From positions 8,336,188 to 8,400,187 of the forward strand of contig JACDOX010000008.1 of the NCBI GenBank assembly GCA_014549065.1: 64,000 nt of DNA, in the 5' to 3' direction. The notes beneath the pieces were generated by a model. That model had not been told where the DNA came from, searched no databases, and saw nothing but the letters and a program-made list of their open reading frames with translations. Made by a program: the position numbers and the translations under genes. This document shows, piece after piece, positions 27,000-40,600 of the stretch. The stretch is from Cardinalis cardinalis. Its lineage: Eukaryota > Chordata > Aves > Passeriformes > Cardinalidae. The stretch's first letter is position 1, and the number at the start of each line of letters is the position of its first letter.

Positions 27000-27700
27000 T
27001 CTTGAAGATGGCCAATCTAAGCACTTGTGCAGGTGAGTCCTGGGAGGTCACAGGATGTATAGATGGTAACATGGAAGATGACATGGAAGTAACTGCCTAA
27101 GCAGTGACAGATGGATGTGTGGGAACATTAAAGAAGTGGAGCGAGTGGGGGAGAGACAGGAAACTCATCGAGGAACATAAGTAAGGAAGGGCAGAATTAT
27201 ATAGAACTTTGAAAGTACTGAAAAGAGCTCAAATCTGATGCAAATATGGGTGGTGAACAGTAGGGGGAATGCAAAAATAAGAGTGACAATTAAATCAGCA
27301 AGCAGGAAGCATTATTTTAACAGCTACATGTTAGGAAGTGAAAAAAGTCTCTATTCCTTCTGTCATAATAGACATGTCTAGAACAGAGCTGAAGATAGTG
27401 CACTGGTTAAGACAAGGCATGAAATAAGGCTTGCTCATAGAGATTTAAAAAAAAACAAAACATGTCTTAAGATGCTAAGAAAGCAAGCACCAGATTTATA
27501 CCTGACCTAGATGACTACAACCAATGGAATGAACATGCTAAAAAAAAAAAGTCTAAAAATTGCACACCTGAATAACATAGAAACTGAAGACTGTATTGTC
27601 TGGAGCAGAAAATGAAAACTAAGAATTAGAGACAGAAAGAGGACAAGAGATGAAACTTTGGCCTCACTGAAATAAATATGAAAATGTACATCAGCTTCAC
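27000..27700 (+). repeat. Probable ancient interspersed repeat, family uncertain
   Basis: Phrases such as AATCTGATGCAAATATGGGT, GGTGAACAGTAGGGGGAATG, AGGAAGCATTATTTTAACAG and GAAGACTGTATTGTCTGGA recall an old interspersed repeat seen across amniote genomes. I could not name the family with confidence. The copy is diverged and its limits are approximate. No coding sequence survives. Confidence 0.3.
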
Positions 27701-30700
27701 TGCTATCTGGATTTTAAAAAATGAGATAATTCTGGCCATTTTTCAGCTGATGACACGGTATCTGACAAACACTGTGTGAATAACTGCCTAATACTGGAAA
27801 ATAGACCTGGAAATATCATGGAAAAGCAGAATAAAATACAGTTTCTTAACACATTTATATTAGTAAGATCTCATTAAATAACTGGGAAAGAGTCAAGAGA
27901 TTATAAAAGGAGCTAATTTTTTTTTGCCTTGTATCATCTCAATATCAAACCTCAGATATTTTTCACTATTTACATTCTACTTTTAAAAAGGACTACTCAG
28001 TTTAATTAACTCATTTTACCAGTGTTTCAAAACAAACAGACCTGTATTCGTACAACTGCAATAAAAGACCAAACACTGAAAAATTTTGCAAAATGTTTGT
28101 TCCACATTCTTTTCCAAAGAACTGTAGAGCCTGGCTATAGTTTTATACTCCTTTACATCTGCTGCAATCTTTAGAAAATAATTTCAAAGTTAAATAAGGA
28201 CAAATTTTGCACAATGGTTCAAATGACTATAAAGTCTATTTTTCATTTGCACAAGTTGAGTAGATATTGAAAGCCTGCACCTTTCATCGAGGTAAGCAAG
28301 TCCTAACTTAGGAGATTTATTCCATTATTCCTCTTAAATATGAAATGGACAAACCCAGGCTGACTGCAAATAAATTATATTTGAGAAAGAACTAAGCCCC
28401 ACAAAAAGCAAGATTAACAATTTATTCCACAATTAAAAAAAAACCCCAAAACATTATTAAAAGCAGTTTTGTTTAGACAGCAGTTCCTGTGTTTGCAACA
28501 CACATATCAGAACCAATAAAGCTGATTAGAAACTAATTTTTTTTTACACAATAGGATGCAACAGAAGAGTTGGCAAAAAACTTAGCAAATAATGTTATTA
28601 CATTAATTGCCTGGTTTCAATACTCTTAGAGATGTTGCTAATGGTGTGTTTCCAAGATTTTGCTTTTACTTTCACTTCTACATATGGACTAAATACCTAA
28701 GCTGCACACTTGCTTTTCATTCCCAATATTATAGGCAATTTTTCACCAATTCAGTGAGTGTTCACCCCAAAGTGAACTTCAAGAACTGGCTCTATTTTCT
28801 AGCTAGCACCTTTCTAAAAGTGTCTGAGTCTCATTTCTGGATAGGAGAAAATTGACAGCAGGACCAGTAAAAATGCTTAAGAACACAACCACTTCCACTA
28901 TAGACCTGCATTTTTACATTAATTAAAGACAATTTGTGCCTTACGTAATCATTAACAATAATAATTTTTAAATACTCATAAAGTTCTGTCATTGGTATAG
29001 TGATTAAAAGCATTATGAACACTGTCATCTTTATTCTATTAGACATCTTTAAGAGTTAACTATCAATACTGTTCAGAATGACTGCAGGGAATTCTGCCCT
29101 GAAGGCTGCTTTGCTCAGCTTGTCCATGGTTGGAGCATGTTTCTGGGTTCTCCTCTGGACTGCACCCATTTCAAGATCTATAGTTTCATCTCCTCTGACA
29201 ACAGGAGTAAATTTTTTATTTAAAAGATGAAAGGCAGCTTAGAGTTGAATTATTTTATTTCTTAGTGATATTCAGAAAATACAAGTTTTCCTTGGGATTC
29301 TTGATCCTGTACCAATTCAAGCAAACAGAAAATGTATTTACTGATGAGAATAAAATCTGGGGAGGTGCTGGAATATGCTACACATTGTAGTAAATAATTA
29401 GCAATATACAAAGATAAACTCTTTGATACGTTAATTGTATAATGTAAATACTCTGGTCAATTTGGCAGATCAGACTTTTTGTACGTTATAAAAGTTCAAT
29501 AAAAATTTTGCAAACTTTTATTGTTAAATACTGCTGAATCCATCCCCACAGAATTTATCCAATAAAATTTGTTCATTTCTGCTTCATTTCAAGACAAATT
29601 CAAACAAACTTTTAAAGTTACTGTTCGGTAACTTTGATCTATGTTTTTAATCTTATGACTTTACTCAACCTGCTTTAAAAAGCAGGAAAATATTTGTTGA
29701 GACCTTTTTTTGATCTAGAACTTCTCCTCATAAATTGAAATTAGGACTACTATTTTAAACAACAAAATAGCCTGTCCTCCTGTAAAAATAGCTAAGTAAT
29801 ACAGAAAGGTATCCTTAGAATTGATCAGAAGTGAATATTAAATAGTAACCAATGACACGAGGGCAAGAGAGTGAGCATAAAACAACAGTGCTTATGGCAT
29901 CTAACTCCCCTGTGAATATTGTGACACATGTAGAGTGTACTTAGCACTCCCATCACATGCATCAACAGGTAAACAGATCAGGCTTTCAATTAAAAAAAAT
30001 TGAATATAATTTTCTGTGCCATTTTTATTCTGATGTTTGTACATGAGTGGTCTTGAGTACACCGACATTTCCTGAACAAGAAGTGTAAATAAACTGATGT
30101 TCAAGTTAGCCATTCCAAGCACTGCATCTATTAACCTACTACTTTTCTAAATTTAGTTCACAAATAAAAAAAATAAAAATCAGTCAATAGAACAGAGGAT
30201 AATTCTGTTCCAGAACCACACCTGTTCATAATCTGATGTCACTGTAAACACCAACTTACTACAATGATTTTGAAATATGAGACAGGACTGAACTGGCACT
30301 CAACATTCAACCTGTTCCTTCCCTCTACTGACAGGGCAGCAACCAGCAACAGAAATACCTTGGCTACTTTAAGGCAGAGCCCTACCTGCAGAGCTGCCAC
30401 CCACTCATTCTTTTGCTGTCCTTCCATCACAAAGCAAATAACTAAAATCCATTGCCTTCTAAGAGCTTCTCCCAGAGCAAAGGAAAGCCATCATTAAAGA
30501 GAATTAGACAAACCAAAAACAAAGAACCAGTGGAGGACATGAAAATCTCAATTTTTTTTCCTGAAGAAGCTCAAAACTTTCTAAGTAAGATTAAGTAAAT
30601 ATGTCAGAGTGAAGATCACCAGCAGTAGATCAGACTATATTTTCTTCCCTTCCACACTTTAATTCATAGCAAAACGAAGCATGAAAGTATGTTCCAGATT

Positions 30701-32599
30701 CACATGTGAAACTCCTGAACATTAAGACCTTGTCCTAAATAGGTGTTTATATTTGTAGGCTCGTCTACACAGATGGTTCTCCACCTACACACATCTAGAC
30801 GGTGTCCAGACACTATGGCATTATACCAAACCAATGAGATTGTAACAGAATTTGCCCTTCCTTGTGCATGAGCAACCAAAGTAGCTTATAATAGTATTTT
30901 GTCCTTATTGCATATGAAACAGTTTAATACTTCAAAGGACCACACAAACATTAACAAATTGATCTGGAAAGTCTTTGTTAAGTTAGTCTACAGAAATAAA
31001 TTCTACAAAGTAGAAATTTTGCATTCTACAACTCTACAAGTGGAACAATTTTTGCGCTTTCATTTCGTGCATTAGAGAACAAAATCTTCATTTTATGTGA
31101 CTTCCAGCATAATTACTTTTAAATGAATTAAAGTGAGTAAGAAAACAGCAGAACAAGACAAATTAAGCCTATACCACAATATATTACCTTTCCCCATTTG
31201 CAGCCTTCTTCATATGGCTGTGAATGAGCTCTCTCCTCTCCATGTGTGGATCTGTCAAGCTATCTAAGTTTCAGGATAATACATCTACAAACACTACCAC
31301 ACAATTCCCCAGATTTGATATAGCATTAAATACACACAATAAAAAGTGCCAAAAGATTAATTTCAAAAGAAAACTACCCACTTTCAAAAATCAGCATTTT
31401 TTTGTTCCAGGTCGAATATGAATATTTATATCTAAAAGCAATGATGCCAGAAGCAAGCATTCCAAACAACATTACTGATGTGAGCATTTCACTTTAGCAT
31501 CCTGAAGGACATTCCTCTAATAATTTTCCTAGCCCTCAGAACTATAAATTGCAGATTAGGTGGCTATGTGTGAGGAAAACAATGAAAAATTAATCTCTCT
31601 TAGAACCATAAAATGTGCATTTAATGATTTATATCAGGCCATTTAATAATTGAATTTGCAGTAAATCAAGGGAACTGGGCAAGTTTGGGTTTGTTGCTAA
31701 AGGTTTTAAACATGTTTCCATCTTTGCCATACAGTAACAAACCTTTCTCTCTGGGCACTGAGGTTCAGGCCGGCATAAACTTACCACTATGGCACTGACT
31801 GAAACCCATTTCAAACCTGAGATCAGCTACTCAAGGAGAGATTGATTCTGACAACTTTTAATGCATTATACTTGAAGACAAGAAGCTGAGAAACATTACA
31901 TCCTACCCAAATCTCTACACAAAAAAGTTACATCAAGACATTTTTTTCTATCTAGATTATGCCTTATTTAAATTCAGCAGAAAGTAAAACTACTTTGCTA
32001 GTCTTTGATCAACCTTCTTTGAACTATCACCCTGTTGCAAGAAGCTTTAACAAAGTTGCAGTTTCCCCAGTTTAATACTAATGCACATTTGTTTGCAAAG
32101 TATGTGCTGTTAAAATGTTGTATCTTATAATGTTTAAATTTACAATTAGCCTAGAATTGTTTTTAACTGCTTTTGTTGGGAGAGGAGCAGGGGTCCTGCA
32201 GAAGCTCTCTCTTTTCTTCCCCTCCTTAAATTCACCATTTAAGTAATGCACTTGCACAAACATTACTGTCTAGTGAAAAAGCTCTTATCACCTTCCATTT
32301 TCCCTTGAAAGACCAGAATACATCTGAAAGTTTTTGCACATATAAAGGATTTTTTAAAAATACAATCTTTAAAAAGATATGATTTTAGAAATCAGAAGAC
32401 ATAGCATTTATACATAGCTATATATGTGTAGCTATATCGACAGCACTGTGCTTCCATGTCCATGCCCATGTGTGTAGCATCAGATCACTTATATTCAATA
32501 GTAATGTACCTCTATGCATACACTAGGTAGTTTGTAAACAGAAATTAATGTATCTTCCGCTACTTAGTCATTTGATGAAATACTCTGAGCCATGTTTAA

Positions 32600-32755
32600 T
32601 TGATCAGGGATCTGGCACAGAGAAGCAAAAGGCTTTTGTAAGCACATCCAGTGAATGACAGGAAAGTAGGAATTAGAATTCAGAGCAGTTCCTAACTTCC
32701 AGACTATGATTTTTTTTTTACCTACTCACTGAACAAAACGTGCTGCAAATGTGTT
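32600..32755 (+). repeat. Ancient LINE/SINE 3'-end relic (L2, L3 or MIR class)
   Basis: The run GGCACAGAGAAG, AGTGAATGACAGGAAAGTAG, GAATTAGAATTCAGAGCAG, CCTAACTTCCAGACTATG and CGTGCTGC follows the order of the shared tail of old CR1/L2-type elements (cacagagaggt, agtggcagag, ggattagaac-ccag, cctgactcccag, accatgctgc). Family assignment by eye is not possible. Confidence 0.45.
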
Positions 32756-35460
32756 CTGCGAAGAGAGAATATGGTGAAACAGTAAGGGGAAAATACAGAT
32801 GGTGACAGCTTTTTCTCCTCCTCTTTTTTTGTTTTAAACTTCATAATACAAAAGACCAAAACTGTATTCCCCCTTTCCTTTCATGAGTACCCTCTCAGCT
32901 CCTTCCTCCTTCCAAGCAACTGAAAATCTTCCTCTGAGCAGCTGGGATGCTTTAGGGTGAACAACACAGATCAGCATATCATAAGTGTAATTAAATTTTA
33001 AACCAGCCTCTTAGGGAGCACCAGTTAAACAGAAAGCCCTTTGTATTTTTATCACTTCAACTAGAAATCAAACTTTCAAATTTTATTATCTCTGGTCTGA
33101 AGGTTTTCCACATTACAGAGCATCCATGTGCCTTTCTGCACAGCCACAGTGTGCCAATGTGCCCTTTTTCACAGTATGAGGAGGCACCTCCTGCCTCTTT
33201 TTAGTAAAACTCTTTTGACTCCTTCTCAGTCAACTGTGCAAAATGTGGAAGCATTCGCAGATGGGATGAAGACGCATGTAAGTTACAGGAAAACACTGCA
33301 GATCTTATGTTATTTATTGTGCATCCTGAAATACAGACTGACATCTGCCAGCTCACAGTAAAGCAAAACTCACATTTGAATCCACATTTCCAGTGAGCAA
33401 CCTAGTCAAGAATTAAATTATGTCACATAACATGTATATGTATAGAAAGTAATAGGACTCAGAATAAATGTTTACATGCAAAGGCCAACCCTGTTAGAGC
33501 AAGACAGCGCCCATAGCCAATGTCAAACACAGGAACCAAAAAACCAGCAGCCACAGCTGGCCCTGCATGAATGTGCAGGTAGTGCCACTATCAACACAGC
33601 GGAGACCAAAAGGAAAGGTTTGGTGGAAATCTAAAACAAGGCTAAAACTCACCCTTCAAGCTGGGCAGAAGAAGGGCTTTAATTTCCACATCACCACATC
33701 CCTGGAGATGAGCTAAGCACTTTGTATATCAATGCTGCAGTTTGCTAGTATGACTGGCATGCAGATTCAGGCTGGTGTGAGCAGGATACTCTTGCTATAT
33801 CCCAGTTACTGTCTTCTTCAGGTACCAATTACTTACTATTTGCTGATCGGGTTTCAGGCCCTAGCACAGCTTGCTTTTGTGTTTTATACAGTAAGTGGTA
33901 TGCCTTTCCCAGGTTTATAACTTGCCTATCCTTCCAGATACACGATGGAAAGAAACTACAAAAAGCCATTAAAATGTATTACAATACAATGACCATGTTA
34001 TTCAAAAGTGGTCGATTAAAAAGATGAGTCAAAAAAATACTGTCCAATATTTAATGGAAAATCTGCTGCAGCAGCTAAGGCGAGTTTCAAAGCAAGACAA
34101 ATTCAGTGAAAGTTTGGTGTGTGCATTTTTATAGGAGTTTGTATAGAAATAGGACTGTGAAAACTTCTGAGAACTGGGTTAATTCTGCAATAAAAGTACA
34201 CACCAAAAGAATGATTTTATTTCTTTCATTATATTTCATTAAACACAAGCAGCATTGCTACCGTTTTTACTGATTTTCCAGAGTGTGCACCTTGTCTTCT
34301 TCTAGGATGGCATGCATCTGTATTTTAAGAGCACAAGTCAGTCTTTTAACAGTTACTTGTATAAGATTATTAGTTACTAGAGAGTTTTCAAATGCTTGAA
34401 ATACTGAAGAACATTTCTAGGTTATTGAAGTTTTCATCTATTATTGTTTGTTCCTAAAGTAACAGCTTAAAAACTGACTAGTTATTACATACAATGGTAA
34501 GCTGTGCCCTTCTATAGTTACCTATCTTACCCGAAATCTCCAATTTCTGCAAGCTTTACTAGCATTCAGCATGACAGATTATGAAGCCACATGCTACCCC
34601 ATCATCTTTCACTGTGTTTCTTGGAGGCTCTCTCTCCCTCTGTATAGCCTGCACAAGATTTTGTGTTCTGNAGTCAATTCACACACCTCACTGAACAGCA
34701 AGAGCACATATCTAGGCCCACAGCAGGGGGGTTAATTAACTGTATAAGGGACAGAGCTGCCTGTAGACTTATCTTTTACATGTATACAGAGAATAAACTG
34801 AGCTGACACTCAGGGGGAAATTAAGTAAGCTTTGCACTCCTCACGGTCTCACAAAACGACACTAATTTAAAAAAATGAATACAAGTTTAGCAGCAGCTCT
34901 AGATTATACTTGAGTAAGAAAGATCCCATCTGAAACACTGACAAAGGAACACTCAGTTTGAGACTCTTTTCAGGCTGGAATAAGACCTTGCAGATGGACA
35001 ACTGAAAACATTTATCTCCTTGTCATAGTGCCTGTTCAAATCTACTGCATTTAATAAAGGTTGGATGCACAGGAGAGAGGCATTGGTTGATTACTTTCAC
35101 ATTAAGTTAGCAGACAATACAGTAACAAAAAACATTTGCATACAGCACCCCTCCTTTTGGTATTAGTGCCAGCAGAGCTGCAGCAATGTTAATGCCCTGG
35201 AAAAGTTTAAGAAAAAAAAATATGAGCGCTTTCAAAACATCTTCCTAAAACACTGTAATGGAGGGGGCTTTCCATCCCAGGAAAATAAATTGTCAAATAG
35301 ACAAGTGAACATATTAAGACTGATGGCACATGCACTGAGATCAGACAGGGATACTAAGTAATACAAATGGGAAAACAACTTATACTTCCATTCAAATAAT
35401 GCAAGCCCAGCCAATCAATCCTTTTGGGAGAGTGGCATCACTCTGTATTCATGAAGTACG

Positions 35461-35522
35461 TATGTGCTCTGAGCAGGAGGTTGTACTAGATGACCTCTGT
35501 AGCTCCTTTTGTACCTACAGAT
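35461..35522 (+). repeat. Old CR1 3'-end fragment
   Basis: CTCTGAGCAGGAGGTTGTAC, then TAGATGACCTCTGTAGCTCC and TTTTGTACCTACAG correspond to the CR1 tail words GAGCAGGGGGTTGGACTAGA and TGACCTCCAGAGGTCCC. It is more diverged than the CR1 tail at 55.1 kb. Confidence 0.6.
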
Positions 35523-36535
35523 TTCAACTTACCCCATCAAAATACCAATTTTGGTATCAGCCCAGAATGAACATTAGAAAAATAAAACTTGCATTATATG
35601 CTCTTGAGTATAGCCCAAGCCTGAACTTCTCCATCTTTTTCACTTTCCTGTCTCATAACAACCTTATTTCTTACCACTGAAGCATAACTCACTTCTACAA
35701 AGCATCCTACAGGAGCTTGGGTCTCCAGAGTCAAACTATGTGCTCTATTAACAGTGCACTTTCAGGAGGGTGAAATAGAACAAAGATAAGCCCCAGTTAA
35801 AGGATGTAACAAAGCCTAGCCCCACGCAGTGAGCATCTCTGAGATTATCTAATTTGTGATATCTAGACTATTTGACAATGGGAAGAGAATTTTCTTCAAG
35901 TTTCTTTTTTCATTGTAGTGGTTGTGGTAGCTTGGTAGGGTAGGAAGGAGTTTTTGGACTGGTTTTAATCACCATTATGTTAGTCTTTGTCATTTACAAT
36001 TCTTTCCTTGTGGACCCGGCTGCTGGTTTGTCTAGGAAAATCGTGACTGCATCAGCACACAGCATGTTAGAAGTTTCACAGATGTCTTTCCTTCTTACCC
36101 CATATCCTACTACCATTTAATGCAATTATGATGTGGAATTTGCAGGGTGCAGAGGAGCAGAAAACTCAGAAGCTGTCCTGCTTGGAAAAAGCAGAAGACC
36201 TCTTCTAAGTGCCTGCCCCAAAAGGTAAATTTTAATTAAAACAAATTGCCCATGTTCTCATGCTTTAGCATTCTTTGAGTTTCTTGAGCACATTTTTTAA
36301 TGATCAAGGGATAAATGTCCTGAGAATAACTGCAACATATTAACCTAAAATGATGCTCTACAACATTGGACTGAAGTTACCATCTAGAATTCTTGATTCT
36401 GAATGTGATTTTGGTAAGTCAAAATTCTAGCTTTCTCTTAGACTCAGGCGCACTTTGAAATATAAGTGCAGAAAAGCTGTCTTCTTCAGTAGCTCGATCA
36501 CTACTTAAAGTCTAAAAAAATGCCAAAGCCATCTC

Positions 36536-36540
36536 CCCAG
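36536..36540 (+). repeat. Target-site duplication, left copy
   Basis: CCCAG directly abuts the left end of the solo LTR and is repeated at its right end. If the last A at 37668 belongs to the duplication, it would be 6 bases with one mismatch (CCCCAG/ACCCAG). Confidence 0.7.
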
Positions 36541-37668
36541 TGGTGGTTTGACCTTGGCAGGACACCAGGTGCCCACCAAAGCTGCTCTGTCAACCCCCTT
36601 GTCAACTGGACAGGGGAGAGAGAAAATATAAAGAAAGTGTCATGGGTCAAGAAAAGAACAGGGAGAGATCACTCACTAGTTACTGTCACAGGCAAAATTG
36701 ACTCAAAGAAATTAAATTTAATTTACTACCAATGAAATCAGAGAAAGAAAATGAAAAGCAAAATCAAAATTTAAAAACACTGTATCCTCCCCCCCACCCC
36801 CTCCTGGACTTAATTTTACTCCTGATTCTCTATTTCCTTCTGCCTTGAGGAGCAGGGAGATGGGAATGAGGATTTATGGTCAGTCTATCACATGTAGTTT
36901 TTGCTGCTGTTTCCTCCTCAGGAGGAAGACTTCTTCCCTTGCTTCAGTGCGGAGTCCCTTCCATAGGAGACAGTTTCACAAACTTCTCCCTCCCATGGGC
37001 TACAGTGCATCACAAACTGCTCAGAGTAGGACCCTTTCATGGGGTGCAATCCTTCAGGACTGCACTGCTCCAGCATAGCTTCCCTGTGGGGTCACAAGTC
37101 CTGACAGCAAATCCACTGCAGCATGGGATCCCTTCTCCTCAGGTACACAGGTCCTGCTTGTGTTCAGGCCTTCTCTAGGGTCCAGTAAGGGCTTCTCATA
37201 GGGTCAAAGCCTTCTTTCAGGCCTCCACTTTTTCTGATGTGGGCTTCTCCACAGGTGGATCTCTGCTCCACTGGACACTTCCATGGGCTGCAGACACACA
37301 GCCTGACTCACCATGATCTGCACCAAGTACTTCAAGTGAATGCTTGCTCCTGCACCTGGGGCATCTTCAGCTCCTCCTTCATACTGACTTTGGTGTCTGC
37401 CCAGCTTATTTCTCTCACATATTCTCACTCCTCTTTGCTCTGACTGCAATCTCCTTCTGCACAATGATTTTTTTTTCCTTCTTAAATGTGTTAACCCAGA
37501 AGCACTAGTGCCATCACTGATGGATTCAGCCTCAGACAGTGGCAGGTTCATCTTGGAGCTGGTTGGAATACTTTCATTGGACGTAGGGGAAGTTTCCAGC
37601 AGATGCTCAGGGAAACCACCCCTGAACCTTCCCTGCTACCAAAACCTGGCCATGCAAAACCAATACAA
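36541..37668 (-). mobile_element. Solo LTR of a passerine-type endogenous retrovirus
   Basis: Read on the minus strand, the element opens TGTATTGGTTTTGCATGGCC at about 37667 and ends CAAACCACCA at 36541, giving TG...CA ends. CCCAG flanks both sides (36536-36540 and 37669-37673), a target-site duplication. The interior resembles an LTR common in songbird genomes: a promoter-like ACATTTAAGAAGG region near 37480-37497, a long block of loosely repeated 'GGGTCACAAGTCCTG / ATGGGCTGCAG' modules at about 36930-37330, and the CTGTCACAGGCAAAATTGAC stretch near the 3' end. No gag, pol or env sequence is next to it, so it is the product of LTR-LTR recombination. Whether it is ERVK- or ERVL-class was not decided. 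ORFs inside it (up to 115 codons) are not genes. Confidence 0.8.
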
Positions 37669-37673
37669 CCCAG
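37669..37673 (+). repeat. Target-site duplication, right copy
   Basis: CCCAG follows the right end of the solo LTR and matches the left flank exactly. Confidence 0.7.
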
Positions 37674-40600
37674 ATGTCCCAAACAAATAGCTTTACTGTT
37701 ATTTAAGCTGAATCAATGCTGAAGAACTCAGAAGGAAAAAAAACATCCTTGTTTCTATTCCAATTCACACATAAAAAATAACCCAACAATTTTTAACCAA
37801 GCTCCAAGTACAGGACAAATTCTCAGTTTACCTATGGCTGTGTAAGACCACTGAAAACAAAAGAACTAGTAAGAAAGCTCACATCCTTCTAGGCAGAATT
37901 TACCAGCTTCCTCCTTTTTTATAACTAGGCAGCAGGAGTGAGGATAGCCACAGTGGACCACTATTTAGGTCTGATTTCCTGTTGCCCATAAATTGTTTTA
38001 TTCAAAGCCAGAGATTAAGCAATAAACAAGGACTTTGACTGTATAAGGTTTCAGATACCTCATTGCTTCCTGCTTGGACCTACAACACATGATCTATATA
38101 AAACCTCAGGATTTGCAACATAAGTTCTCAAGCAGAATTTAAAAGTTCTTTCTCCAAATAATTCAGTTTGAAATTTGCTTAACAAAAATCACAACGCTGT
38201 AAGAAATCAGGTTGCTCTCTGCTGTGATCTTCCAAAAAGTCTTCTCAGCTCATCTTCATATATACAACTCAAGGAATGCAGTTCTTCAAAGAACACTTAA
38301 GAACTACTTTAGATTTCTTTTTGTGCTTCATCTTCATACTTATAGTGTTAGGTAATACTGAAAATAGTATCAATTGTGACAAATAAAATGCAAAGCTTCA
38401 ACAGAAATTTTCCATGTGCATCTGTAACAACCTCTATCCCCTACACTTCAATTCCAGTCATTTGAGTGCACTGCCGTTGTTGTGCCTGCTCCATGCATAG
38501 GGCTACTCTGTGGATCAGCTATACCCGTGGGAGAAGCAAGAGAGACACAGCCTACCTTCCTTTTTGCCATTTAGGAGCTGCAGGTACATTTACTGGATCT
38601 GCATCCCTGGAAAAGGAAGACTACCAAGCTACAGACTGGGTTCAAAGCTGTGGTTACACAGCTGTTTGGTCCAAGATAAATACAGCTGTCAAATGAAAAC
38701 TGTTTCACCCTTTGTTTCAGTCCTTCCTTTCTGCCACTTCCCTTATGCCAAAAGCTGTGTTCATTCAGCTGCACACAAGCCAAGTGAGCAAAATAGATCA
38801 TGCTCAAAAAATGGCACATCTCAGAGATCATCTTCAGCCAGACAGCTTTTTGACTCGGTCACTGCACAGCAACATGAGCACTAGTTCCTGCACAAGAGAG
38901 GGGCAGAAGTCAGCAGCTAGACCAGGCAGGAGGACAGGTCACAGCTTTCACGGAGCTGTCCAATTTGAAACATAACCAAAGTGGCCATATATTCACAACC
39001 TACAAAATTATAAGGTATGGGATACTAACCCAGTTTTGTCTCTGAAATACAGTGAATTTGATGCCTTGGAAGCACAGCACTGGAACCACTGGTTCCAGAG
39101 GAAGACAACATAAAGAAGTGCAATCTGACTTTCCTAATTTCTGCACAGTGCTTCAGTAACTCCACACAATGACAATACAAAGTGTTATCATCAGCCCAAC
39201 CACAGGATGTTCTTAAATAGGTATTTCTCAGCAACCTGCTTACAGTCTTTCAAGAGCCATTAGCAAAAGAAAGACAAAGGAAATAGCAATTTTTAAAAAG
39301 CAGGCTTGGGGGATATTTTCTGTGTATGTCAAGTATTTATTTTAAAAAGCAGGTACTTCTCTAGTCTGAGTTACCCAAAGCCTGTTACAAAAATAAAAAG
39401 TGCAAAAGCTTTGTAAAGAAACATTTATGTTCCATAATGGTAACAGACAGAGAATAACTCTTTCTATACCTTATATGCCGTATATCAATTAAATGATTTA
39501 TGGAAATGCACTCAGCCCTACAAAATAGAACATTTCAAAACAGTCAGCATTTTTTAGAGCAGGCAAGGTAACAGAATGCACTGGGGGAAAAAAGATACAT
39601 TTAAGGATACTTTCTTATTACTTTGTTTTCTATAGAACTTAATTGGACGTTTTACGAAAGCAGTTTAAATACAAACATTAAATTACCTGAAGCCTTATAG
39701 TAAGTGATTTTTATTTCTTATGATACTACCTTTGCTACCCATCATCTTCACGTCTTTCTCAGCACACTGAAAGCAGAGGCCTTTGGGGCCCTTTCCCAGT
39801 TGTAAAACCACCACAGCATACACGGTGCAAACTGGATATGCACAAGCTGCATCATCCTTTCAGATGATGCATCCCTCCCTCTCTCTGAAGTCTCTTCTCT
39901 TTGCTGACTCCCAGAAATACCAAGTGGACTGCAAAATGGGCTTCATATCCAGTGAACAGGAATAGTCCAAGCAGAATGAGGGAAACACGTGGCTCCATTG
40001 GGCAGCTTCCCTTAAAAGCAGGTATGAAAACTTTGAAATGGACACTGGGAAACACAGAGCAAATAGAAACTAGACAGGCAAACAGAATGGCAACTGTTCT
40101 GAAGAGCTGAGAGTGCATTTGGGTGTAACTGCTCTTAGAATCCCAACCCAAGCACCAGAGGCAAAACTTCCTCTTTTGGCATCAATCAGCACCTTATGTC
40201 ATGACTTCTTCAATAATGGAGAGGAAGCTACAGCCAGAGATACACCAGTAAGGCAGACAAAGAGGAGGAGAACCGGCCAAACTCCAACAAAACCTTCCAA
40301 TCAAAGTACACATACCGCAATACTCAAACCCATTGATAAGAAAAAAGACCCAGTGGCGAAACCAAGCTTAGTGCAAACTTTGTCCTCGGATCTGGCTGCT
40401 AACAGGGCCTCTGCAGTCCTGCCTTCCTCACTTTCAGTTTGGACACTCCTGCCCCCTGTTCTGGTCCAAGGTAATTGGTTCATCTTTCAGCCTGACAAAG
40501 CAGTTATGCTACCAAGTCTTAGTGTAGAGTTTACCAAGTGAGCCCAGGATTATTACAGCACCCAGCATTTCTGCACAGACTTAGAATGTGAGGCTAATGT

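Noticed and set aside
36845..37551. Overlapping ORFs of 68-115 codons on both strands
   Set aside because: They fall inside the solo LTR and reflect its repeated modules, not a host or viral gene.
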